A stretch of DNA of 64,000 nucleotides, taken from positions 496,001-560,000 of the forward strand of contig OAPG01000010.1 of NCBI GenBank assembly GCA_900208305.1, read 5' to 3'. Shown here piece by piece: positions 51,063 to 61,474 of this stretch. Both the position numbers and the translations under genes were made by a program. The notes beneath the pieces are model-generated. The model ran no database searches and was not told where the DNA came from. It saw only the letters and a list, made by a program, of their open reading frames with translations. The DNA comes from Melanopsichium pennsylvanicum (lineage: Eukaryota; Basidiomycota; Ustilaginomycetes; Ustilaginales). The first letter of the stretch is position 1, and every line of letters starts with the position of its first letter.

Positions 51063-53657
51063 ATGCGTAGGAGCGTCATCCTCGCTGCTCTGGGCGCTTC
51101 ACCATCGCCAGGATCGGACCGCATAGATGCAAGTACGCCCGTCAAGGGCAAGGCACCACCATATTCGCGCTCATCGCCACTGGTCGATGTCTCTCGCAAT
51201 GCCAATGCTGCCGGATTCGGGCCTCTTTTAGGGCGGAAACCATTCAAATCGCCATCGTTCGCCAATCAGCGCGAAAAAGACAACCCGCAAGGTGGCAGGA
51301 AGCGGAAAAAGGTCGACTATCGAGGCATGGACTCGGCAGCTGCTGACGATGGAGAGGCGGGTGCAGGATCGGACTCCGACGATGATCCTGCCGCTAAAAG
51401 TGGCAAAGCTGCAACCAAAAAGAAGAGTAAGGCTGCCATGAAGTCGCTCGAAGGCGTCTACAAGGGCATTGACGCCAACGGTGTATCGCTCAATGTTGAC
51501 CGTCGCAAATGGGATGTCTTCCAAGTCAAGCCGAACGCCATCAAGAAGGGCTTCTCTGTCCCAGTCATGACCAACAAGCAGGGTCAAGTAGTCGAAACGA
51601 GGCTCTCACACGCAGCGCTAGGTACACGCAGAAAGATTGATATTCCCCCACGTCCTTTGCACGACCCGATGGGCGAGCTCGCCATCGTGCTTTTCGATCC
51701 CACCATCGACGACCGCGAAGCAGAGCGAAAGAAGGCGGAGCTTCAGCAGGAGCAAGCAGCAGAAGAGGCGCGCATCGAGGCAGGCGTAGACATTGTGACA
51801 CCGCACAAGAGCCTCGCAGAGATCCTCGGCCTCAACAAGACCAAATCCAAGGAGATCGAAAAGGTACCCGTCGTCATCGATCCACGCCTCGGCAAGGTGC
51901 TTCGTCCACATCAGGTCGAGGGGGTCAAGTTCTTGTATCGATGCACCACTGGTCTCGTCGTCGAGAATGCCTACGGCTGTATCATGGCCGATGAGATGGG
52001 TCTCGGCAAGACGCTCCAGTGTATCACGCTCATGTGGACGCTGCTCAAGCAGTCGCCTGTCGCTGGCAAGTCGACGATTGACAAGTGTATCATCGTCTGC
52101 CCTTCATCCCTGGTCAGGAATTGGGCCAACGAGCTGATCAAGTGGCTTGGCGCTGCTGCACCTGGCAACCTGGCGCTGGACGGCAAGCTCAGCAAGGACG
52201 AAATGATCGAGGCCACCCGTCGTTGGTGCAATGCTTCCGGGCGTGCCATAACCCAGCCAGTCATGATCGTTTCCTACGAAACACTACGCAATTTGCAGGA
52301 AGAGTTGGGCAACACCGAGGTTGGTCTGCTCCTCTGCGACGAGGGTCACCGTCTCAAGAATGCAGACTCGCTCACCTTCCAGGCGCTTACGCAGATCAAG
52401 GTGCGTCGTCGTGTCATCCTATCCGGTACGCCTATCCAGAACGACTTATCCGAGTACTTTGCACTGCTCAATTTCGCCAATCCAGAGCTATTGGGTAGCC
52501 GAGTCGAGTTCCGCAAAAACTTTGAAATCGCCATTCTCAAAGGTCGAGATGCAGAAGCAACCGAGAAACAGCAGCAGGAAGCCAACGAGAAGCTCAGTCA
52601 GCTCTCGGCATTGGTTAGCCGGTTCATCATTCGACGCACCAACGATCTGCTGTCCAAGTACTTGCCTGTCAAATACGAGCATGTCGTCTTTTGCAAGATG
52701 TCGCCGTTCCAACTGGATCTGTACCGACTTTTCATTCGATCGCCTGAAATCAAGAAGCTGCTTCGTGGCACGGGAAGCCAGCCGCTCAAGGCGATCGGCA
52801 TTCTCAAGAAGCTGTGCAACCATCCCGACCTACTGGACTTGCCCAGCGACCTTGAGGGAAGCGAGCAGTACTTCCCTGAGGGGTACACGCCGCGAGACCG
52901 TCGTCACGTCAACCCGGAATTGTCCGGCAAGATGATGGTGCTGCAGCGATTCCTGGAAACCATTCGAGCGACGACCAACGACAAGATTGTGCTCATTTCC
53001 AACTATACGCAGACGCTGGATGTGTTTGAGCGCATGTGCCGAGCCAATCGATGGGGCATGTTCCGGCTAGACGGTACCATGACGATCAACAAGCGACAGA
53101 AGCTGGTGGACCGCTTCAACGATCCCGAAGGCAAAGAATTCATCTTCCTGCTCTCGTCCAAGGCTGGTGGATGCGGTCTCAACTTGATCGGCGCCAATCG
53201 TCTGGTGCTGTTCGATCCGGACTGGAACCCTGCTTCAGATCAGCAAGCGCTGGCACGAGTGTGGCGAGACGGGCAGAAGAAGTCGTGCTTCGTGTACCGA
53301 TTCATCGCGACGGGATCGATCGAGGAGAAAATTCTTCAGCGACAATCTCACAAGCAGTCACTGTCGTCATGCGTGGTGGACGAGGCGCAGGATGCAGCGC
53401 GACACTTTTCGGGCGAAGATCTTCGGGCGTTGTTCACATTCAAAGAAGAGACGGCATGCGACACTCACGATACGTACAAGTGCAAACGATGCAAAAGCGG
53501 CAAGCAATTTGTCAAGGCGGCGGCGCTGCTGTACGGCGATACGAGTACGTGGAATCATTATGGGAAGGAAGAGATGCATCATCTGCACGATGATCTGCTG
53601 CGTGCGGAACAGGCTTTTGACGATGTGAGTTTCGTGTTCCAGTACTGCAGCCATTGA
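51063..53657 (+). CDS. RAD54: DNA repair helicase-like ATPase Rad54
   Basis: An 864-residue single-exon gene starting at ATG 51063 (MRRSVILAALGAS). The upstream in-frame codons contain no ATG. It belongs to the SWI2/SNF2 family and would act with Rad51 in homologous recombination, moving on duplex DNA and remodelling chromatin. Family motifs are present in order: motif I DEMGLGKTLQ near residue 309, the DEGH box (LLLCDEGHRLKN) near residue 425, SGTPIQNDLSEYF, SNYTQTLDVFERM, and motif VI QQALARVWRDGQKKSC near residues 730-745. The N-terminal 220 residues are basic and Ser/Ala-rich, as in yeast Rad54, and contain the family phrase ALGTRRKIDIPPRPLHDP. Length matches yeast Rad54 (898). No break or missing motif was seen. 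Confidence 0.95.
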   Translation: MRRSVILAALGASPSPGSDRIDASTPVKGKAPPYSRSSPLVDVSRNANAAGFGPLLGRKPFKSPSFANQREKDNPQGGRKRKKVDYRGMDSAAADDGEAGAGSDSDDDPAAKSGKAATKKKSKAAMKSLEGVYKGIDANGVSLNVDRRKWDVFQVKPNAIKKGFSVPVMTNKQGQVVETRLSHAALGTRRKIDIPPRPLHDPMGELAIVLFDPTIDDREAERKKAELQQEQAAEEARIEAGVDIVTPHKSLAEILGLNKTKSKEIEKVPVVIDPRLGKVLRPHQVEGVKFLYRCTTGLVVENAYGCIMADEMGLGKTLQCITLMWTLLKQSPVAGKSTIDKCIIVCPSSLVRNWANELIKWLGAAAPGNLALDGKLSKDEMIEATRRWCNASGRAITQPVMIVSYETLRNLQEELGNTEVGLLLCDEGHRLKNADSLTFQALTQIKVRRRVILSGTPIQNDLSEYFALLNFANPELLGSRVEFRKNFEIAILKGRDAEATEKQQQEANEKLSQLSALVSRFIIRRTNDLLSKYLPVKYEHVVFCKMSPFQLDLYRLFIRSPEIKKLLRGTGSQPLKAIGILKKLCNHPDLLDLPSDLEGSEQYFPEGYTPRDRRHVNPELSGKMMVLQRFLETIRATTNDKIVLISNYTQTLDVFERMCRANRWGMFRLDGTMTINKRQKLVDRFNDPEGKEFIFLLSSKAGGCGLNLIGANRLVLFDPDWNPASDQQALARVWRDGQKKSCFVYRFIATGSIEEKILQRQSHKQSLSSCVVDEAQDAARHFSGEDLRALFTFKEETACDTHDTYKCKRCKSGKQFVKAAALLYGDTSTWNHYGKEEMHHLHDDLLRAEQAFDDVSFVFQYCSH

Positions 53658-54280
53658 TGATGGGCTTGAATGTTTTGCATTTGTTTGGAATTGTTTGGGA
53701 GGGGGGGGGTTTTGGCGCTTTGGCTGTGTCTGTGTTGTTGCATTTATCGCATCTGTTCGTATACCCCTTTTGATGCAAATCTAAGATTATGTTTCTGAGT
53801 CTGTCTTTGACGATGTGAATGTGTAAGAATTTGTGGGGAAGCTGGAGGGTTGGGTTGAGAGAGGGGTGGATTTGGTTGGTAGGTGATGGAGTGTATGATA
53901 TTGCGGACTGGAATTGTGAGCTAGTTATACAAGCGGAAATATGGAATGTTTTTTTGGTGAAATTTTAGTAACCGACGGGATTCTGTCTGATGGATTTTCT
54001 TGTCCATTTGGGAACTTTGTGAATACTTTTTCTAAAACCTTGATGATGTTTTGAAAAGGTAGTATATTTGTCCTTTGGTTGCATTTGAGATTGTGTTGGT
54101 AAAGTTAGCGCACGTTGCAAAGCACCGCATTGAACGTTGGACTGTTGAAGAGTGGTAATGACATGGTCGACGGCACGAAGACGCATGCGAACACGATTTT
54201 TGCGAGTGGATGATAAACGCCATGGATTCTTCCAGAGAAGACCACCCATGGATGGGAGAGAAGGACGGAATGCACCAAAC

Positions 54281-54318
54281 ATATTGTATATATGTATATA
54301 TATATGTGTGTGTGTGTG
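54281..54318 (+). repeat. TA/TG simple repeat
   Basis: A mixed ATATAT and TGTGTG tract. Any regulatory role is unknown. Confidence 0.85.
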
Positions 54319-55102
54319 GTTGAGGCTAAAAGAAACAAACGAATTCTGTTCAAGTGAATTTGAGTGAAGCCGAGAAGAGATTGAGAGGCTGAATTAGTTG
54401 TGATGTATGAACGAAGTTGTTGCTATGCGGAAGAAAGGTGTAAGATATGTGAGCGTCAAGATGGATGATGATGGTTGATGAACCAAAAAGAATGTGGAAA
54501 TGGGATAAAGAGTAGTAAGCGCAACCAAATTTGCCCGACTTGTTGACAGAGCAAGCATTTCTTTTTCTTTAAATATTAGCATTGTTAGACTGATCCACGT
54601 TTTCTTAGAACAAGATCGGGAAATCGATCCAATCGGGGAACACGATTGTTTACAGCGCGTTTTCCCGTGCGTATGTTATATTAATTATGCGGGGACTTTG
54701 CTACGATATGTATGTCTCACCAGCAACATTAGGCACACAATTCATAGGAATATTTTATTTTTCTTCTAAAAAAAAGGAAAAAAAAAAACAGCGGGATTTT
54801 CTTCGGTCATCTTCTTCCAACGGCGTCACACTTGCTCGACTTGTCATGCCAAAAAGCAATCTGCGGTATGAATGGTGGTGATAAGCTCATCCTTTAGCTA
54901 GGTTGGCACTGCTCAGATTCATCCCTAAATCAATTGAAGCCTACATATGACTGTCTGTAATGAGCGCCAATGTGTGGCAGAATCTCGCAGTGAAATGAAT
55001 AACAACGTAAATAAATTCACTTCGAAGAGAGAGAATTGAGTTAAAATACAAAATTCTAGAAAAGGTGACACGTAAGCTATCGAATTTTGGGATTAACTCA
55101 AC

Positions 55103-55120
55103 TTGTAAATTTACAGTATC
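55103..55120. repeat. AT-rich near-palindrome (TTGTAAATTTACAGTATC)
   Basis: Contains the GTAAATTTAC core shared with 35185-35202 and 20758-20776. It lies about 280 bp upstream of the calcium-pump start codon. Confidence 0.7.
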
Positions 55121-55385
55121 CGTGCGCTCGTGCAGGCCGCAGTTGTGTCCAATCCAGTTGAAGCAGCAAACCTAAGCTCCACGTCGAATCATCAGCTATA
55201 TTCGCATCCTTACCTTTTTACCTCTTTCTCTCCAAAACCATCACCACCTACCATATTGTGTGCTCAAGACTCTGTCACATTCACTCTTCTACTTGACTGA
55301 AGAACACCGTAAAATTGACTCTTACATCAAACCATTCCTCCAGTTCGTTCGGTACTCGATCGCACCCACATCCTTTGCGCCCATC

Positions 55386-58300
55386 ATGGACGCAGCGTGG
55401 ACAAAGTCCGTCCACCAGGCACTCACCCAGCTTCAAGTAGATCCTTCAAAGGGTCTCTCCGATCAGCAGGTCCAACAGCGTCGTGCAAAGTATGGAGACA
55501 ATACGCTTCCAGAACAGCCTCCAACCCCACTGTGGCAATTGATCTTGGATCAGTTTAAGGATCAGCTCGTCCTCATTCTCCTCACCTCGGCCGTCATCTC
55601 ATTTGTGCTTGCTATTCTAGAGCAAGACACCACCCTCGGCGCTGCTCTTATCGAACCCGGTGTCATCTTTCTCATCCTCATCGCAAATGCTACTGTCGGT
55701 GTGGTACAGGAGCGCAACGCCGACAAGGCTATCGATGCTCTCAAGGAGTACACCCCCGATACTGCCAACGTCATTCGTCAAGCTGCAACACAAAAGATCC
55801 GCTCCGAAGACCTTGTTCCAGGCGACGTTCTCATCCTCACCGTCGGTGACAAGATCCCTGCTGATTGCCGTCTGATTGCCATCAACTCGTCCTCTTTCCG
55901 CGTAGACCAAGCTATCCTCACCGGCGAATCCCTCTCGGTCAACAAGTTTACCGATCCCGTCCCTGACATCAACGCTGTCAAGCAGGATCAGACCAACATT
56001 CTTTTCTCCGGCACCACCGTCGCTAACGGCACTGCTATCGCCGTTGTCGCCCAGACCGGTACTCGCACTGCTATCGGTGACATTCACGCCGAAATCTCGA
56101 AAGACAATGATGAAAAAACTCCCCTCAAGCAGAAGCTCGACGACTTTGGTGAGCTGCTCGCCAAAGTCATCACCGTCATTTGCATCTTGGTTTGGATCGT
56201 CAACTTCCGCCACTTCAATGACCCTTCCCACCATGGCTGGGTTCGAGGTGCCATGTATTACTTTAAAATCGCCGTCGCTCTCGCCGTGGCTGCTATCCCT
56301 GAAGGTCTCGCTGCCGTCATCACTGCTTGTCTCGCTCTTGGAACCAAGAAAATGGCCAAAAAGAACGCCATCGTCCGTCACCTGCCTTCAGTAGAAACCC
56401 TCGGCTCCACCAACGTCATTTGCTCCGACAAGACCGGCACGCTCACCACAAATCAGATGAGCGTCACCCACTTTTCTGTCTTTGGTCCGGATGCTTCCAT
56501 TGTCGACTACACCGTCTCCGGATCCACATTTGCTCCCAATGGTGACATCACCCAAACCTCGACTGGCAAGAAGCAGACCAACCTCAACCAACCTCGAACC
56601 GCTTTCCACGCTCTCGCCCAAGTCTCTTCCATCTGCAATGATTCTCACGTCCACCTTGATGATCATGGCAACTACACCGTTGTCGGTCAACCCACCGAGG
56701 CTGCACTCAAAGTTCTTGTCGAGAAACTCGGTCACCACGATGCCACTGTGAATCAGACTATTGCCAAGCTCGACTCTGCCCAACGTGCCAGCGCTATCTC
56801 GAACGAATACGGCAAGGCACACCCTAGATTGTTGACTTTTGAGTTCAGCCGTGACCGTAAAAGCATGTCGACACTCATCCAGCGTTCTTCCGCCACCGGC
56901 AGCCTTCTCGTCAAAGGTGCGCCCGAATCTGTCGTCGAACGTTGCGACACGGTTTGGCTCGGTCAATCCGCCGCTCCGCTGGATTCGGCCCTTCGCGCTC
57001 AGATCGGCGACAAGGTGTTTGAATATGGTCGTCTCGGTCTACGCACGCTGGCTCTCGCAATCAAGGAGGATGTTCCGCTGGATGTCGAATTGTACCGCTC
57101 CAGCTCTCCGAGCGAGTACGTTGAATTCGAACAGAGAATGACGTTGGTTGGACTGGTAGGAATGCTCGACCCGCCTCGACCCGAAGTTCGCAACGCAATT
57201 GCACGTTGTCGTCAAGCCGGAATCCGCGTCATTGTCATCACGGGAGATAACAAGAATACCGCCGAGACCATCTGTCGTCAAATCGGCGTGTTTGGCGACA
57301 CTGAGGAGCTCGAAGGTAAATCTTTCACTGGTCGTGAATTTGACTCTCTCACCGCTCGAAAAGACAAACTGGAGGCGTTATCGCGCGCTTCTCTGTTCTC
57401 GCGTGTTGAACCCAGTCACAAATCGCAACTGGTAGATTTGTTGCAGTCTCAAGGCTTGGTGGTAGCTATGACGGGAGACGGAGTTAACGATGCACCTGCA
57501 CTCAAGAAAGCGGATATTGGAATTGCGATGGGATCCGGAACCGACGTTGCTAAACTAGCTGCGGACATGGTACTGGCGGATGACAACTTTGCCACCATCG
57601 AAGCGGCGGTTCAGGAAGGTAGAAGCATTTTCAACAACATGCAAAGTTTCATCCGTTATCTGATCTCTTCCAACATTGGTGAAGTTGTTTCCATCTTTCT
57701 TACGGTTGTTTTGGGTTTGCCAGAAGCGTTGATTCCGGTTCAACTTTTGTGGGTGAATCTTGTAACCGATGGTCTTCCGGCGACAGCGTTGGGGTTCAAT
57801 CCACCTTCGACTACGATTATGAGAGAAAAACCAAGATCGAGGAATGATGCTTTGATTTCGGGTTGGATTTTTACGAGGTATTTATTGGTGGGTGCATTTG
57901 TTGGTGGTGCTACGATTTTTGGATATGCGTGGTGGTTCTTGTTCTCGAGTGCTGGACCTCAAATTTCTTATTCGCAGTTGTCGCATTTCCATCAATGCGG
58001 TTTGGCATCAGCTCAAGCGCCTGGTGGATTGTTCTATGGTGTTGATTGTTCGATTTTTACATCTTATCGTCAACCGTCTACGATTGCTTTGAGCGTATTG
58101 GTGGTGGTGGAGATGTTTAACGCACTTAATGCGATTTCAGAGACGGATTCGTTGTTGACTTTTGGACCTTGGAAGAATCCTTTGTTGATTGGTGCGATTG
58201 GGTTGAGTTTGGTTTTGCATTATGTGATTTGTACGGTTCCTTTGTTGCAAGATTGGTTTCAAGTTACGAGGTTGAATGAGGAGGAGGTTAAGGCGGTGAT

Positions 58301-58412
58301 TTGGATAAGTGCTCCAGTTATTTTGATTGAAGAGGTTTGTAAATTGGTTACAAGGTTGGTTTTTTTGACCAAAGCTGATACCACTGTTTCCAAGCAAAAG
58401 AAGGAGCTTTGA
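55386..58412 (+). CDS. eca1: SERCA-type calcium-transporting ATPase
   Basis: A 1008-residue gene with start at 55386 ([11 protein letters not shown]); the open frame extends upstream to a GTG only. It is a P2A-type pump. The dephosphorylation site is TGES (near residue 178), the phosphorylated aspartate lies in CSDKTGTLT (near residue 348), and the hinge is in [17 protein letters not shown] (near residue 696). The calcium site in M4 is intact ([10 protein letters not shown]). N-terminal residues and the P-loop regions match SERCA rather than the Golgi Pmr1 branch. The C-terminus ends KKEL, a KKxx dilysine signal for return to the endoplasmic reticulum. Ustilago maydis Eca1 is a SERCA of this type reported to act in calcium signalling and microtubule organisation; this is probably its orthologue. 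From about 57640 to the end, codon use shifts from C-ending to T/G-ending codons. Confidence 0.93.
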   Translation: MDAAWTKSVHQALTQLQVDPSKGLSDQQVQQRRAKYGDNTLPEQPPTPLWQLILDQFKDQLVLILLTSAVISFVLAILEQDTTLGAALIEPGVIFLILIANATVGVVQERNADKAIDALKEYTPDTANVIRQAATQKIRSEDLVPGDVLILTVGDKIPADCRLIAINSSSFRVDQAILTGESLSVNKFTDPVPDINAVKQDQTNILFSGTTVANGTAIAVVAQTGTRTAIGDIHAEISKDNDEKTPLKQKLDDFGELLAKVITVICILVWIVNFRHFNDPSHHGWVRGAMYYFKIAVALAVAAIPEGLAAVITACLALGTKKMAKKNAIVRHLPSVETLGSTNVICSDKTGTLTTNQMSVTHFSVFGPDASIVDYTVSGSTFAPNGDITQTSTGKKQTNLNQPRTAFHALAQVSSICNDSHVHLDDHGNYTVVGQPTEAALKVLVEKLGHHDATVNQTIAKLDSAQRASAISNEYGKAHPRLLTFEFSRDRKSMSTLIQRSSATGSLLVKGAPESVVERCDTVWLGQSAAPLDSALRAQIGDKVFEYGRLGLRTLALAIKEDVPLDVELYRSSSPSEYVEFEQRMTLVGLVGMLDPPRPEVRNAIARCRQAGIRVIVITGDNKNTAETICRQIGVFGDTEELEGKSFTGREFDSLTARKDKLEALSRASLFSRVEPSHKSQLVDLLQSQGLVVAMTGDGVNDAPALKKADIGIAMGSGTDVAKLAADMVLADDNFATIEAAVQEGRSIFNNMQSFIRYLISSNIGEVVSIFLTVVLGLPEALIPVQLLWVNLVTDGLPATALGFNPPSTTIMREKPRSRNDALISGWIFTRYLLVGAFVGGATIFGYAWWFLFSSAGPQISYSQLSHFHQCGLASAQAPGGLFYGVDCSIFTSYRQPSTIALSVLVVVEMFNALNAISETDSLLTFGPWKNPLLIGAIGLSLVLHYVICTVPLLQDWFQVTRLNEEEVKAVIWISAPVILIEEVCKLVTRLVFLTKADTTVSKQKKEL

Positions 58413-59018
58413 TGATAATAGTATGGGATAGACTAGAGAAAAAGAGAAAGAAAAAGAAAGCTAGGAATTTCAACAAGATCACCTTAGACGATCCAAAAAG
58501 AAAAGAAAAAAACCCCAAACCAAACCAAACCCCTCCTCCCCCCCCTCCCCCTCCCCACCCCGAGACAGCTTTGAATTGACAAAACTGTCTTTTAAAAACA
58601 CATCCAAAAAAGGCTGCATAGCCTACTTGACGTTTTGCACGACTTGTCGTCGTTGTTGTGGTTGTGTGTAAGATGAGACGGTGTTTACAAATCCAGGTGT
58701 GGAAAAAAGAAAAAAGAAAAATCGCAATTCCAAGATTTTGTTAGAACTTTATACGCATTCTACACAGTGTATAGTGGGTATGTGAGACTTGAACGTCAAA
58801 TGATTGGTGTGTTTTGTGTGAGAGAGACAAAAAAATTGAAAAATTCACATTATTGTGTACGTTGAATTATGAATTTACTAAAATGTGTGTGCGTATTCAA
58901 CATGATCGAACCCTAACCCCGCTTTCGAATATTGAATCCGTTTCATCACGTCTAAAATATGTGTATATATATATCCTTTTTGCTCAAAGTCAAACCCAAA
59001 ACTTTGATTTGGTTTTTT
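58413..59018. other. 3' spacer with C-rich tract
   Basis: This 600 bp between the calcium-pump gene and the cysteine-rich secreted-protein gene (convergent) contains a C/T-rich run at 58530-58560 and several A-rich runs. It is AT-rich compared with the upstream genes. No gene was recognised. Confidence 0.5.
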
Positions 59019-59411
59019 TTAGCAACCTTGAACTTTCCATCTGACCAAATCTTTTGGATCTGTAAGTTGTTTCTCCAAATCATGACATGCATCGCAGAAT
59101 TTGATTTGATCTCCTTCACATTGCCAAATTTGTCTTCCCTTGATTTGACTAATCGTATCTGCAAATCGACATTGTACACCTTGAATGATAGGCATAGGAA
59201 CGCGAGAAAGCCAACAAACCGCATTGGATCCACCCACTCCATCACTATGAAAATATTGATAAGGTTCGTTGGATATTGATTCCGGATTCACCGTAGCATA
59301 CGATGGTGTGATGGTGATAAACAGCAAAACTACGCTAATTAGGAGCATGGAGAGTGGTGAAACAAGTAGAACCAAGTTGGAGGAAGAGTGTTGAGTCATT
59401 CTTGTTCTCAT
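59019..59411 (-). CDS. Small secreted cysteine-rich protein
   Basis: A 130-codon frame with three candidate starts: ATG 59411, 59399 and 59348. The last one (residue 22, MLLISVVLLFITITPSYA) gives the cleanest signal peptide, cut before TVNPESIS. The mature part is about 91 residues and carries six cysteines, in CWL, QCR, QCE, FCDAC and the final GC, so three disulfides are possible. A phrase (SNAVCWLSRVPMP, then KGRQIWQCEGDQIKFC) gives it a folded look. No family was recognised. Small secreted cysteine-rich proteins are common candidates for effectors or surface proteins in plant-associated fungi; that role is inference. A (CA)29 tract ends 12 bases before the first ATG. It is convergent with the calcium-pump gene and lies in an AT-rich stretch. 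Confidence 0.65.
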   Translation of the reverse strand: MRTRMTQHSSSNLVLLVSPLSMLLISVVLLFITITPSYATVNPESISNEPYQYFHSDGVGGSNAVCWLSRVPMPIIQGVQCRFADTISQIKGRQIWQCEGDQIKFCDACHDLEKQLTDPKDLVRWKVQGC

Positions 59412-59419
59412 CGTTGGCA

Positions 59420-59422
<3 letters not shown>

Positions 59423-59480
<58 letters not shown>
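59423..59480 (+). repeat. (TG)29 microsatellite
   Basis: A perfect TG dinucleotide tract of 58 bases, followed by imperfect GTTGTGTGTGGTTG. On the - strand it is a (CA)n tract directly upstream of the secreted-protein start. Confidence 0.97.
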
Positions 59481-59481
<1 letters not shown>

Positions 59482-59987
59482 TTGTGTGTGGTTGTTGGAT
59501 CAAAGCAGGATCGTTGATGTCAAGATTTCGAGTTAGAATGCTCAACCATATGTGGGTACGTGCATTCTTACATATTCACCTGCCACGCTCACATTTGTTT
59601 TCAATCTCCAACATGTTAGATTGACTAAACCATACAAAGTCCTTATTTCAAAAAGAAAAGGCATGGCCGAATGCGGGGTGACTGAGCATAAACGTCACCG
59701 ATGAGCTGTCAATTGGGCTGTCAATTTAGTTGTATGGCCTCTTATGGGCTTTAAAAGGTTTGAATCTGCGTTAGTGAGTCAGTCAGCGTCCATTCAGACA
59801 CATAATCATCGCTCGCTGCATGACTGACTGACTCACTTTGGCTTGCTTGCTTTTGTATCATTTACTATACTCTGCTCCTATGCTCCATATGTGATGCTGC
59901 TGCAATACAGTATATAACTCGACCACTTGCTAACAACTTAAACACCTTTGAAAACCTTACCTTAGTGTCCTGAACATAACTATCAAA
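59481..59987. promoter_or_regulatory. Divergent spacer, secreted protein / mitochondrial-type gene
   Basis: About 500 bp between two divergent genes. A short run of ACTGACTGACT occurs near 59821-59835. No gene was recognised. Confidence 0.4.
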
Positions 59988-60496
59988 ATGATGATCTGCA
60001 TGCTCCGCTCGACCACCTCACGCCAAATTGTGGTATTGGCACCCACCATCATCAGATTTGTATCTACTTCAGCATCAGCAGCAACAATGTTCCAACCTTC
60101 TACAGTCAAATATTCGGCAGTTAAACCTGGATCCGAAAGCGAACTTACCACTCCTGGTTCTGGTTCTGTGAGAATCCCTCCTCCTCCTTTTTGTAATCCC
60201 AACATGAAATTGGGTCCAATCCATTTCGCTAATCATAACTTTACCCTTTCGTCTTTGGTTAGACCGAAGACATTGCTAACACAGAAGGCGCATATGATGG
60301 ATCTAAAACCAATCCACACTCTTCTACAAATCAAATCCAACTCGAAACCGATGCCAACTTTTCCAATTCCTCAGCCAAATCTCAACCTTCTCAACTTGCA
60401 ACAAAACATCAACATGAATCCAATTCAAATCCGAGCAAACAACAACAAACCAATCCCGATACGCACAACTTTGGTGCCACAAAACCAAGAAAATGA
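59988..60496 (+). CDS. Small spliced protein with mitochondrial-type N-terminus
   Basis: Two exons: 59988-60167 and 60263-60496, joined in phase 0 across a 95 bp intron (GTGAGA...GGTTAG with CGCTAATC branch-like site about 30 bases before the acceptor). The product has 137 residues. Reading straight through the intron instead gives a Pro/Asn/Lys-rich tail without coding character, while the spliced frame gives a coherent acidic and Gln/Ser-rich C-terminus (TEDIANTEGAYDGSK, then SAKSQPSQLATK). The N-terminal 35 residues are Arg/Ser/Thr-rich without acidic residues (STTSRQIVVLAPTIIRF), as in mitochondrial presequences. I recall similar small fungal proteins with a (D/E)-(I/V)-A-x-T/A-E-(G/A)-A-(Y/F)-D-G phrase, but cannot name a family. 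Function unknown. Confidence 0.6.
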
Positions 60497-61003
60497 GCGT
60501 GTCAAAACAACAAAGATATGCAAATACAACCCACAGAACAAAAGAAAGCGAGTTGATGAAAAAGGATGCAAAAAAGAAAGGGACTAAGGGCGCCTGCCCG
60601 ACGTTGGATTTTAGAGAGAAAGAAAAGAAAAAAAAAAGTGTGGCTACATCTCAAGGCAAAAAAAACCCCCCCATTTGATTTATAAAATAAAATAAAATGG
60701 AAATCAAGACCTAAGAAAAAGCGAAGAATATCCTACGTGTCCCAACTGCATCCTTTTATCGAATGAACAAGTTGTGATTTTTGCAATGATGATGAGTGTG
60801 GTTGCTGGAGACCAGTGAGAGTGTGTGTGTGACTTAGACGTCTCTTTTTCCATTTGCTGCTCTCTTTATAGTAAACATTTTGCTGTGCGCCTTTGAGATT
60901 CTGAATCGAGATTGTTTTGCACTTATTTGAATAATGCAACCTCGACAAGCATCAGTTCATGTAGAACATTGGCGATAAGCAAACAAGGGGAGAAAGGAGA
61001 TGT
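60497..61003. other. 3' spacer between convergent genes
   Basis: About 500 bp between the spliced small gene on + and RPS10 on -. Contains A-rich tracts at about 60625-60635 and 60657-60665. No feature recognised. Confidence 0.5.
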
Positions 61004-61474
61004 TTACTGGCGGGGAGCACCACGGCCGACACCGGCAAAACGGGGACGGTATTCACCAGAGGGAGCACCGTCCTTCTTGTCGGCAGCAGCGCCACCATCA
61101 CGACGACGGTACTCGCGATCACCACCATCACGGTCACCACGAGGAGCACGGTAAGCACCTTCCCTACCGCCAACGGGAGCACGAGCAGGACGAGCGGGAC
61201 GCTTGTGGGTAGCAGGCACAATCTCAGCAGGAAGGTGAAGGAATTCACGAAGGTATTCAACACCCTCGTCAGTCAGAGTGTAGAAGTACCACTGCCAAGA
61301 GAACTGAGTGTGAACGTAACCGCGCGAGGTGAGCGACTGCAGAGCCTTGACAACCTCGAGGTTGGGAATCTCGAGCTCGGGATGCTGAACAGTGAAGTTC
61401 TTGGGGGCAACCATGACACCCTCCTTGAAGAGAGAGGCGTAGATGGTTTTGCGGTTCTCCTTGCTGATGATCAT
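61004..61474 (-). CDS. RPS10: 40S ribosomal protein S10
   Basis: A 156-residue product with the eS10 signature from residue 1: MIISKENRKTIYASLFKEGV, then VQHPELEIPNLEVVKALQSL and YVHTQFSWQWYFYTLTDEGV. The C-terminus is an Arg/Gly/Asp-rich tail (RPARPARAPVGG, DRDGGDREYRR) typical of the family, so the length is normal. eS10 sits at the head of the small ribosomal subunit near the mRNA entry. The ATG is preceded by an A-rich leader. A CACAG 22 bases upstream may be the end of a 5' untranslated intron, a common feature of fungal ribosomal genes, but the donor was not identified. Confidence 0.97.
   Translation of the reverse strand: MIISKENRKTIYASLFKEGVMVAPKNFTVQHPELEIPNLEVVKALQSLTSRGYVHTQFSWQWYFYTLTDEGVEYLREFLHLPAEIVPATHKRPARPARAPVGGREGAYRAPRGDRDGGDREYRRRDGGAAADKKDGAPSGEYRPRFAGVGRGAPRQ

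Larger units (their letters stand above)
53658..55385. other. Intergenic spacer with G-tract and TA/TG repeat
   Basis: About 1.7 kb between RAD54 and the calcium-pump gene. A run of G residues begins at 53701, and a TA/TG tract lies at 54281-54318. A TTGTAAATTTACAGTATC copy is at 55103-55120. The pump gene's frame is open back to 55260 but starts with GTG, so the leader is assigned to this spacer. Short ORFs on both strands lack coding character. Confidence 0.5.

Noticed and set aside
55260..55385. N-terminal extension of the calcium pump by 42 codons
   Set aside because: It begins with GTG; the ATG at 55386 gives the expected SERCA N-terminus.
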